From: Aquabacter sp.
GTDB taxonomy: Bacteria; Pseudomonadota; Alphaproteobacteria; Rhizobiales; Xanthobacteraceae
Direction: 5' to 3'
Assembly (NCBI GenBank): GCA_030147645.1
Contig: JASBUY010000474.1
Location: 1 to 5,336 of the forward strand
DNA length: 5,336 nucleotides
Position 1 is the first letter of the stretch. The number at the start of each line of letters is the position of its first letter. Shown in pieces: positions 1 through 5,246 of this stretch. The notes below the pieces were generated by a model. The model had not been told where the DNA came from. It searched no databases and saw only the letters and a program-made list of their open reading frames with translations. The position numbers and the translations under genes are program-made.

Positions 1-786
1 CTCGCCCCCCGAAGCGAGTCCATAGGCGGCGCCGAGGCCATAGAACCAGATATTGGCGAGGAGGAATCCGAGCGTGCTGCCCCGGAACGCCGCGCCGGGA
101 CTGCGGCCGAAACGGGTGTAATCGGCAATCAGCGGCAGCCAGGACAGGGGCATGGCGACCACGAGGTCCACGGCCCCGCCAAAGCCCATGGCGCCCGTGC
201 CCGGCCGGGCGAGCAATTCGGAGAGATCGTGCAGGGACAGGAGGCGCACCGTGAGCCAGAGCGCCGCCGCCAGCAGCAGCCAAAGCCCCCAGGCCCGCAG
301 GAAGCGCCGCACGAAGGAGACCGGACCGAGCGCCGCGATGGCGGTGGCGAGCGCGCCGAAGAGCAAGATCCAGACGGAGGGCAGCGAGACGCCGAACGTC
401 GTCTTCGCCAGCGCGTCCGCCGCATCGCCCATGACGATGATCTCGAACGCCCCCCAGCCGACCAATTGCACCACGTTGAGAACCGTGGGCAGGGCCGCGC
501 CGCGCAGCCCGAGGGTCGGCCGCAGCATGGCCATGGAGGCCAGCCCCGAATCCGCACCCACCACGCCCGCCAGCCCGAGCAGGCCGACGCCGATTACCGA
601 TCCCACCAGGATCGCCGCCAGCGCGGCGGGAAGGCTCAGGCCCGGCGTGAGCAGCGCCCCCGCCTGCAGCACCAGGAGGCCGATGCCGAGGCTGAACCAC
701 AGCGCGAACAGATCGCGCGCGGAAAACACCCGCCGCTCGGGCGCGACGGGACGAAGCGGGTCATAGCTCGGAGTATCAAGGCTCAT
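1..786 (-). CDS. NCS1-family nucleobase/pyrimidine permease, N-terminal part (cut by window edge)
   Basis: Reading the minus strand from an ATG at 786 gives 262 codons open to base 1, so the C-terminus is missing. The product is an inner-membrane secondary transporter of the nucleobase:cation symporter-1 family, which imports cytosine, purines, allantoin, hydantoins or hydroxymethylpyrimidine. After a hydrophilic N-terminus (about 25 residues, with ERRVFSARD) I see about seven membrane segments near residues 26-46, 54-78, 101-119, 135-155, 164-183, 203-222 and 237-258. Family-like motifs are the segment LNVVQLVGWGAFEIIVM (103-119) and PLSWLPLIADYTRF ahead of the last visible segment. Family members usually have 400-500 residues and 12 segments, so about half is seen. 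No strong Shine-Dalgarno sequence precedes the ATG, so the start is moderately sure. The substrate cannot be told; similarity to CytX-type hydroxymethylpyrimidine carriers is possible, but no TPP riboswitch is visible upstream. Confidence 0.85.
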   Translation of the reverse strand, partial: MSLDTPSYDPLRPVAPERRVFSARDLFALWFSLGIGLLVLQAGALLTPGLSLPAALAAILVGSVIGVGLLGLAGVVGADSGLASMAMLRPTLGLRGAALPTVLNVVQLVGWGAFEIIVMGDAADALAKTTFGVSLPSVWILLFGALATAIAALGPVSFVRRFLRAWGLWLLLAAALWLTVRLLSLHDLSELLARPGTGAMGFGGAVDLVVAMPLSWLPLIADYTRFGRSPGAAFRGSTLGFLLANIWFYGLGAAYGLASGGE

Positions 787-860
787 GGGGTCTGATCGCG
801 GCGGGGGAACGGTTGCGTCCCCCTTGCGCCCGCGCGCGCGGAAAGTCGAGCCCCCGCGCG

Positions 861-964
861 CGTTTCAGAACCGCTCCAGGGCGCCGGACCCGGCGCGCCC
901 GTACCTGTTTCAACCCGTTCTTCGGGGCGCGAACCGGGGTCCCCGGTTTGCGCGAAAAAATGCT
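861..964. repeat. Palindrome-rich intergenic element (Rhizobiales-like dispersed repeat)
   Basis: This stretch fills the gap between the AIM24-family gene and the permease. It holds two imperfect hairpins. The first is 879-900: GGGCGCCGG pairs with CCGGCG-CGCCC, which carries a two-base insertion. The second is 927-953, where arms 927-939 and 941-953 pair around T940 with a single G-T wobble. The second is followed by GAAAAAATGCTT, directly against the stop codon of the AIM24-family gene. The arrangement of an AACCGG/CCGGTT palindrome next to an AAAATGCT end, plus a GTTTCAGAACCGCTC segment at the other end, resembles intergenic repeats I recall from many Rhizobiales genomes. The palindromes are seen directly; membership of a dispersed family is inference. 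A T-rich tract lies on the wrong side of the stem for a minus-strand terminator. Confidence 0.45.
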
Positions 965-1672
965 TCAGCGCCGCTCGCCGGAGGGCAGATAGGGCGCGAG
1001 CGCGTGGGCGAGCATTGAGGGGGTGAGCGATTGCAGCCACACCTTGCCCGGCCCCGTGAGCTGGGCGAGGAACAGCCCGTCGCCGCCGAACAGAATGTTC
1101 TTGATGCCCCGCATCATGGTGATGTCGAAGGAGACGCTCTCCTCGAACATGCCCACATGGCCGGGATTGACCAGGATCGTCTGCCCCGGCGCCAGCGTGT
1201 AGGAAATGATCTCGCCGCCGAGTTCCACATAGGCCGTGCCCTGCCCCGCAAGCCGCTGGAGCACAAAACCCTCGCCGCCGAACACGCCGGCGCCAAGCCG
1301 CTGCTGGAAGCCGATGGAGAGTTCCAGCCCATGGGCGCCGGCCAGGAAGCCGCTGCGCTGGACCATATAGCCCCGCCCCGCCGCCACATGGACCTCGATG
1401 ATATTGCCGGGCACGGTGGCCGCGAAGGCGACCAGGCCCTCGCCGCCTTCGGCGGTGAATTCGGTCATGAACAGGCCGCCGCCGGAAATCGCCCGGCCGA
1501 TGGCGCCGAGGAAGCCGCTGGCCCCCGCCGTGGCCATGGTGGTGTTCAGCGCGATGTTGGGGGTCATCCAGGAGAGCCGATCGGGCTCCGCGATCAGGGT
1601 CTCGCCCGGAGCAAGGGTGACTTGGAGAACCGGTAGCGTGGTGCCTGTAATTTCAGTACGCATGTTCGCCAT
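965..1672 (-). CDS. AIM24 / TIGR00266 family protein
   Basis: The protein has 235 residues and belongs to the AIM24 family (the old TIGR00266/DUF124 group), a beta-rich fold found in many bacteria and in fungal mitochondria. Its biochemical role in bacteria is not established. Recognisable stretches, in order, are LAPGETLIAEPDRLSWM near the N-terminus, the glycine-rich ISGGGLFMTEFTAEGGEGLV, GAGVFGGEGFVLQRLAGQG in the middle, and FGGDGLFLAQLTGPGKVWLQS near the C-terminus. The paired GG-(D/E)-G-L/F-hydrophobic motifs are characteristic. The length is normal for the family (about 220-260). No signal peptide or membrane segment is evident, so it is probably cytoplasmic or peripheral. The start is the ATG at 1672; a second ATG three codons in (1663) is equally possible because neither has a strong ribosome binding site. 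It is divergent from the pepsin-like pair and lies upstream of the permease on the same strand. Confidence 0.88.
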   Translation of the reverse strand: MANMRTEITGTTLPVLQVTLAPGETLIAEPDRLSWMTPNIALNTTMATAGASGFLGAIGRAISGGGLFMTEFTAEGGEGLVAFAATVPGNIIEVHVAAGRGYMVQRSGFLAGAHGLELSIGFQQRLGAGVFGGEGFVLQRLAGQGTAYVELGGEIISYTLAPGQTILVNPGHVGMFEESVSFDITMMRGIKNILFGGDGLFLAQLTGPGKVWLQSLTPSMLAHALAPYLPSGERR

Positions 1673-1743
1673 GATCTAGGAGCAGGGATCGGCACAGTGG
1701 GCGCGCGCGCCGGCATCGGCAACAGCTTTCTGCGCGCGTCCGC

Positions 1744-1750
1744 AAGGGGG
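1744..1750 (+). promoter_or_regulatory. Ribosome binding site for the first pepsin-like gene
   Basis: The purine tract AAGGGGG ends five bases before the ATG at 1756. A GTG at 1753 in the same frame would leave only two bases of spacing, so this site favours the ATG and makes the protein 376 residues long. Confidence 0.6.
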
Positions 1751-1755
1751 AAGTG

Positions 1756-2886
1756 ATGGTCTCACGCTTGCGTCTTTTGATCCTCGGCCTCGCCTTGGCC
1801 GGCGAAATGACGGTCGCCGCGCCCACCTTGGCCGCGCCTGATTTGCCCGCGCCTGTCTCACCCGCTCCGGTCTCACCTGCGCCTGCCTTGCCCGGGTCTG
1901 AGGCCCCGAACCTTCCGGCCGCCGGCACCGCCGCGCGCCTCACCTTTCTGAACGCGCCCCTGGCCGGTTCGCCCCTGAAGCACACCCCGAAGCTCGGCCT
2001 CTCCGTGAATGGCGGGGTGCCGGTGCGCGGCGTGATGGATACGGGATCGACCAGCGTGGTGATCGCGGCCCGACGCATTCCCAATTTCCAGAGCCTGCCG
2101 GTCATCCGCCCGGGAACGCTCACCTATTCCAGTTCAGGGCGCGTCATGAAGGGCGTGTGGGTGAAGGTGCCGGTCACCGTCACCGGGGCCGAGGGCAAAT
2201 CCATCACCACCCGGCCTATGCCCGTGCTCGCGGTCACCAGCATCGGCTGCACCCCGACAGCGCGGCGCTGCCGGCCGGTCGCCCACCCGGTCCACACCGC
2301 CATGATCGGCATCGGGTTCGCGCGCGGCACGGGAGACGGCGGCGACCTCGGCGAGCGCAATCCCTTCCTCAATCTGGAGGGCATGGGCAGCGCCGAGGCG
2401 CCCGGCACGGTGCGTCGCGGCTATCTCATCACACGCCGCACCGTGGAAGTGGGCCTCTCCGCCGCCACGGCCCAGGGCATGAGCTACATCAAGCTGGACA
2501 AGGCGGCGCAAGGCCCCGGTTGGGCACCCCTGCCGGTCTGCATCTCGGTCGGCGGGCGCAAGCCGCCGGCCTGCGGCACCGCCCTGCTGGATACCGGCGT
2601 CACCGTCATGTATCTCGACGTTCCCTCCGCCCAGCTCGACGGCCAGACCACGGGCACAGGCCTTGCCCCGGGCAAGAGCGTGTCCCTCGCCTTTGGAAGT
2701 GGGGTGCCTTCCTACAGCTTCGCCGTGGGCGATACCGGGGACCCCATCGCGCCCGACCGGGTGATCCTGGTCCACCGCAAGGACCACATCTTCGTCAATA
2801 CCAGTGCGCGGCTGCTGAACGGCTTCGACTATCTCTATGACGCAGACGGGGGCTTTGTGGGCTTCCGGCCGGCGCCCCAACAATGA
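1756..2886 (+). CDS. Secreted pepsin-like (two-DTG) aspartic protease homologue, copy 1
   Basis: The protein has 376 residues. Residues 1-26 form a signal peptide (R4/R6, hydrophobic 7-16, likely cleavage after TLA), followed by a Pro/Ala linker of APxxP repeats (27-46). The core carries two aspartic-protease motifs: MDTGST with Asp95 and LLDTGVT with Asp279. Their spacing of 184 residues is close to pepsin (Asp32/Asp215). Other segments fall in pepsin order. LTYSSSG (Tyr124) matches the flap around pepsin Tyr75. AMIGIGFARG matches the ILGLA stretch. WAPLPVCISVGG stands before the second Asp. The end, NGFDYLYDADGGFVGF, matches the pepsin C-terminal strand and loop. Cys165/172 and Cys262/273 could form two disulfides, fitting export. 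A role as a periplasmic or extracellular peptidase is inferred; activity is unproven, and the flap lies nearer the first Asp than in pepsin. DUF3443-like proteins, which also carry paired D[TS]GS motifs, are an alternative family. The stop overlaps the next gene's start. Confidence 0.75.
   Translation: MVSRLRLLILGLALAGEMTVAAPTLAAPDLPAPVSPAPVSPAPALPGSEAPNLPAAGTAARLTFLNAPLAGSPLKHTPKLGLSVNGGVPVRGVMDTGSTSVVIAARRIPNFQSLPVIRPGTLTYSSSGRVMKGVWVKVPVTVTGAEGKSITTRPMPVLAVTSIGCTPTARRCRPVAHPVHTAMIGIGFARGTGDGGDLGERNPFLNLEGMGSAEAPGTVRRGYLITRRTVEVGLSAATAQGMSYIKLDKAAQGPGWAPLPVCISVGGRKPPACGTALLDTGVTVMYLDVPSAQLDGQTTGTGLAPGKSVSLAFGSGVPSYSFAVGDTGDPIAPDRVILVHRKDHIFVNTSARLLNGFDYLYDADGGFVGFRPAPQQ
1834..1893 (+). repeat. 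15-base tandem repeat, four imperfect units, coding APxxP linker
   Basis: Four consecutive 15-base units (1834-1848, 1849-1863, 1864-1878, 1879-1893) encode APDLP, APVSP, APVSP and APALP. They lie in frame just after the predicted signal peptide cleavage site, so they make a flexible Pro/Ala linker or wall-spanning spacer in the mature protein. The second copy of the protein lacks this repeat. Confidence 0.8.
2812..2876 (+). repeat. Direct repeat, copy 1 (3' end of first pepsin-like gene)
   Basis: This 65-base stretch matches 3942-4006 at 60 positions, and the first 32 bases (2812-2843) are identical. It encodes the conserved C-terminal strand and loop of the protease-like fold. It is much more alike between the two genes than the rest of their length. 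Confidence 0.85.
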
Positions 2887-4010
2887 GCGCGACGCGCCGC
2901 GCCGACGCGCCCCTGCGCGCCTGGAGGCAAGCCGCACGGCGCGCCTGTTTCGGGTGCGCCGCCCTCACTCTCGCCCTCGCCGGCGGCGGACCCGCCAAGG
3001 CTGCCTCCGCCACTGCCGAACCTGCCAACATCCCGCCCGCCGTCCGCCCGGCCTATGGCGCGGACGCGCCGAGCATCTTCCTGCCCTATCTCAACGGCCC
3101 GGGGGCGGCGGGGCCGCTCATGGATCGGCCGAAGCTCGGGCTTTCGGCGGGCGGAAAGAGCATTCCCGCTCTGGTGGACACCGGCTCCACCGGGGTCGGC
3201 CTGTCCAAGTCCCTCATTCCCGGCTTCGCAACTCTTCCGCATCTCGGCCGGGGGCAGCTCGTCTATAACGGTTCGGGCCGGGTCCTGCGGGGCGTCTATG
3301 TGCGCGTGAGCGTAACCCTCACCGGCGCGGACGGAACCCGCTTCGTCACGCGCGACATGCCGGTTCTGGCGGTGGACGAACTCGCCTGCCTCTGGACCTC
3401 GGGCGCCTGCCAGCCGCGCCGCAATCCCAAGGACATCGCCATTCTCGGGGTCGGCTTCGCGCGCGGCGGCGATTTCGCCGCCCCGGCCACGAACCCGCTG
3501 CTGGAGGCCCCGGACATGGGCGCGCCGGGCGCGCCGGGCGCGATGCGGCGGGGCTATCTCGTCTCCCGCGCCGGCCTGCGCATCGGGCTCGATGCCGCCC
3601 ACACCGCCGGCTTCGGCTTTCTAAAGCTCGGCGCCGGCACAGGCGGATCGCAATGGGCGCCCGCGCCCGCCTGCATCACGCTCAACGATGCGGCGCCGGC
3701 CTGCGGCCGGATGCTGATGGATACCGGATCGGGCGGCATGTTCCTGCGCCTGCCCGCAACGCCCGCCAACGGGCCGCGCATACCTTTACCGCCCGGCGCG
3801 CGCATCGCGGTGCGTGCACCGGGGCTTCCCGATTTTCTCTATGCGGTGCGGATCGGCGATACGGCCAATCCGCTGACGCCCAAACGCGCTTTGCTCACCG
3901 GCCCGCCCAATCCGAGCGCCTTCGTGAACACGTCGTTCCACCTGCTGAACGGCTTCGACTATCTCTATGACGCCGACGGCGGGTTTGTCGGCTTCCGCCC
4001 GGCGCCGTGA
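2883..4010 (+). CDS. Secreted pepsin-like (two-DTG) aspartic protease homologue, copy 2
   Basis: The protein has 375 residues and is a clear paralogue of the preceding gene. Its ATG overlaps that gene's TGA (ATGA), and no Shine-Dalgarno sequence is seen, so translation is probably coupled. The N-terminus is Arg-rich with a hydrophobic core (about 21-34) and a signal peptidase I type site near AKA (38-40). The catalytic motifs are VDTGST with Asp99 and MDTGSGG with Asp280, 181 residues apart. LVYNGSG carries the flap-like Tyr128, which is 29 residues after the first Asp exactly as in copy 1. AILGVGFARG and WAPAPACITL follow in the same order. Cys169/176 and Cys264/274 correspond to the four cysteines of copy 1. 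The C-terminal 29 residues differ from copy 1 at only two positions. The second motif (DTGSGG) departs from the usual DTG[ST][ST] and resembles that of DUF3443-like proteins. A secreted peptidase role is inferred; two diverged copies suggest different substrates or a heteromer. Confidence 0.75.
   Translation: MSATRRADAPLRAWRQAARRACFGCAALTLALAGGGPAKAASATAEPANIPPAVRPAYGADAPSIFLPYLNGPGAAGPLMDRPKLGLSAGGKSIPALVDTGSTGVGLSKSLIPGFATLPHLGRGQLVYNGSGRVLRGVYVRVSVTLTGADGTRFVTRDMPVLAVDELACLWTSGACQPRRNPKDIAILGVGFARGGDFAAPATNPLLEAPDMGAPGAPGAMRRGYLVSRAGLRIGLDAAHTAGFGFLKLGAGTGGSQWAPAPACITLNDAAPACGRMLMDTGSGGMFLRLPATPANGPRIPLPPGARIAVRAPGLPDFLYAVRIGDTANPLTPKRALLTGPPNPSAFVNTSFHLLNGFDYLYDADGGFVGFRPAP
3942..4006 (+). 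repeat. Direct repeat, copy 2 (3' end of second pepsin-like gene)
   Basis: This is the partner of 2812-2876, 1130 bases downstream. Sixty of 65 positions are identical, with a 32-base perfect match at 3942-3973. It marks the two genes as a tandem duplication and could support recombination between them. Confidence 0.85.
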
Positions 4011-4017
4011 GGCATGA

Positions 4018-4428
4018 TCAGCGCCGCGCGTCGTCGAACGCCGCCTGCGCGGCCGCAATCTCCGCCATATGCGTGCCGGCCCATCGAGCGAGCGGGCCAA
4101 GCGTCTCGGCCAGGGACCGGCCAAGCGGGGTGAGCGCATATTCCACCGTCACAGGCACGGTCGCATAGGCTTGGCGCGTGACCAGCCCGTCCCGCTCCAG
4201 GCTTTTCAGGGTCTGGGACAGGACCTTTTGCGAAATGCCGCCGACCCGGCGCTTCAGCGCATTGAAGCGCACCGGGCCCTCCGAGATCACCACCAGAAGC
4301 AGGACCGTCCATTTGTCCGCGATGCGATCCAGCAGCAGGCGCGTGGGGCAGCGGGCATCGAACGGATCCGGCGCGAAGCCGGACGAGGTCAGCGTGAGTG
4401 CGGAGGCGGAGGCGGGGTCTGCGTCCAA
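4018..4428 (-). CDS. HxlR-family winged-helix transcriptional regulator, probable redox sensor
   Basis: The protein has 136 residues and is a DNA-binding regulator that normally acts as a dimer. The HxlR signature is clear: Cys27-Pro followed by LLLDRIADKWTVLLL (31-45), FNALKRRVGGISQKVLSQTL (55-74) as the helix-turn-helix, and ERDGLVTR (78-85) leading into the wing with VEYALTPLG (95-103). Cys27 is the only cysteine. It stands where HxlR members such as YodB, HypR and QorR carry the Cys that senses quinones or oxidants. The first possible start in this open frame is TTG at 4428; no ATG or GTG lies between it and the upstream in-frame stop near 4495, and the ribosome binding site is weak. It is divergent from an oxidoreductase gene, an arrangement typical of this family, so it probably controls that gene and itself through the dyads at 4481-4521. 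It converges on the pepsin-like pair with seven bases between stop codons. Confidence 0.9.
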   Translation of the reverse strand: MDADPASASALTLTSSGFAPDPFDARCPTRLLLDRIADKWTVLLLVVISEGPVRFNALKRRVGGISQKVLSQTLKSLERDGLVTRQAYATVPVTVEYALTPLGRSLAETLGPLARWAGTHMAEIAAAQAAFDDARR

Positions 4429-4480
4429 GGCGAGGTTTCCGGGGCGTAACCAGATGAGGCGGAAGTGCCTTCTTACGCCT

Positions 4481-4500
4481 AGATAGCAAAATCGCTATCT
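4481..4500. promoter_or_regulatory. Inverted repeat, probable HxlR operator
   Basis: A perfect 7-base dyad AGATAGC-N6-GCTATCT sits in the only AT-rich patch of the divergent region. A 20-base dyad in the promoter gap between an HxlR gene and its divergent partner is where a dimeric winged-helix regulator is expected to bind. Assignment to this regulator is inference. Confidence 0.65.
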
Positions 4501-4521
4501 GGTTTCCATCAGAAACCGGAT
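4497..4521. promoter_or_regulatory. Second inverted repeat, overlapping the first; possible second operator or leader hairpin
   Basis: The arms ATCTGGTTTC and GAAACCGGAT pair around a five-base spacer with one T/G mismatch (4500 against 4518). The inner six-base arms (4501-4506 and 4512-4517) are perfect. It overlaps the first dyad by four bases and ends at the oxidoreductase gene's ribosome binding site. It could be a second binding site or, if transcribed, a hairpin close to the translation start. Confidence 0.5.
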
Positions 4522-4526
4522 AGGAG
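4521..4526 (+). promoter_or_regulatory. Ribosome binding site for the NAD(P)-binding oxidoreductase
   Basis: TAGGAG ends eight bases before the ATG at 4535. An upstream in-frame GTG at 4526 overlaps this site, so the ATG is the better start. Confidence 0.75.
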
Positions 4527-4534
4527 TGACATCC

Positions 4535-5146
4535 ATGAAAATCGCCTTGATCGGCGCCTCGGGCGCGGCGGGCTCGCGCATCCTGCAGGAATTGTCGGAC
4601 CGCGGGCATCAGGTGACCGCGCTGGCGCGCGACCCGAGCCGCATCGCCGCGCTGCCCGGCGTCACGGCTAAGGCCGCCGATGCGCGCGACGCGCACGCGC
4701 TGGCCGCGCTCCTCGCCGGGCATGACGCGGTCATCAGTTCCATCCATTTCGTCGCGAGCGATCCCGAGGCCCTCATCGCCGCCGTGAAGGCGGCGGGCGT
4801 GCCGCGCTATCTGGTGGTCGGCGGCGCCGGCAGCCTGGAAGTGGCGCCGGGCGTGGCGCTCTATGACACGCCGGACTTTCCCGCGCTCTATCTCGGCGAA
4901 GCAAAAGCCGGCGGCGCCTTCCTGGCTCGACTGAAGGCCGAGCCCGCGCTCGACTGGACCTTCCTGTCGCCCTCCGCCGAATTCGTGCCCGGCGCGCGCA
5001 CCGGCCTCTTCCGCCTGGGCGCCGACGGGCTGCTTGTGTCGGACAGCGGCCGCAGCTTCATCAGCTTCGAGGATTTCGCGGTGGCCCTCGTGGACGAGAT
5101 CGAGACGCCGCAGCATCGCCGGGCGCGGTTTACCGTCGGCTATTGA
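4535..5146 (+). CDS. NAD(P)-binding oxidoreductase, NmrA-like atypical SDR
   Basis: The protein has 203 residues and a Rossmann fold of the NAD(P)H-binding (NAD_binding_10, YwnB-like) group, presumed cytoplasmic. MKIALIGASGAAG gives the first strand and the glycine-rich dinucleotide loop G7-x-x-G10-x-x-G13. LARDP with Arg32 at the end of the second strand suggests a preference for NADP(H). Later family-like segments are VISSIHF (66-72), VPRYLVVGGAGSLEV (89-103), YLGEAKAGGAFLARL (from 119), LDWTFLSPSAEFVPG and the C-terminal EDFAVALVDEIE...RFTVGY. The classical SDR YxxxK catalytic pair is not evident, as is usual in this group. The length is typical (about 200-215). The start is fixed by TAGGAG. 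Divergent transcription from an HxlR gene suggests induction by quinones, aldehydes or oxidants; the actual substrate cannot be told from sequence. Confidence 0.88.
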   Translation: MKIALIGASGAAGSRILQELSDRGHQVTALARDPSRIAALPGVTAKAADARDAHALAALLAGHDAVISSIHFVASDPEALIAAVKAAGVPRYLVVGGAGSLEVAPGVALYDTPDFPALYLGEAKAGGAFLARLKAEPALDWTFLSPSAEFVPGARTGLFRLGADGLLVSDSGRSFISFEDFAVALVDEIETPQHRRARFTVGY

Positions 5147-5212
5147 GGCGGTGCTTCGGGGCGAAGCGGCTCCCGAGCCGGCTTGCCTGTTCCCGGCATT
5201 GCCCCCTCCCAA

Positions 5213-5236
5213 CCCTCCCCCGCAAGCGGGAGAGGG
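5213..5236. repeat. GC-rich palindrome, unit 1
   Basis: Eleven-base arms (5213-5223 and 5226-5236) pair around AA with one mismatch (5218 against 5231). The 22 bases 5215-5236 recur exactly, as the reverse complement, at 5315-5336. It starts 66 bases after the oxidoreductase stop and could also act as a 3'-end hairpin, although no T tract follows. Confidence 0.8.
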
Positions 5237-5246
5237 CTTCTCCGGC

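Noticed and set aside
152..795. Plus-strand open frames opposite the permease
   Set aside because: The translations are low-complexity (Arg, Ser, Pro, Gln rich) and antisense to a well-supported membrane protein; they are shadows.
787..960. TPP (THI-box) riboswitch upstream of the NCS1 permease
   Set aside because: Expected because some NCS1 carriers import the thiamine precursor hydroxymethylpyrimidine, but neither the CUGAGA nor the ACCUGAUC consensus is present on the minus strand.
927..960. Rho-independent terminator for the AIM24-family gene
   Set aside because: The stem is strong, but on the minus strand the T run comes before the stem, not after it, and the plus strand has an A run after it. 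It is kept only as a palindrome.
2883..3010. Lipoprotein signal in the second pepsin-like protein
   Set aside because: Cys22 and Cys25 fall at the start of the hydrophobic core and lack a preceding L-x-[GA] lipobox, so a signal peptidase I type export signal fits better.
1756..4010. Single-domain retropepsin-like (TIGR02281/clan AA) proteases
   Set aside because: Such proteins have one DTG motif per roughly 120-residue domain. These have two motifs about 180 residues apart within one continuous core, which fits a bilobed fold better.
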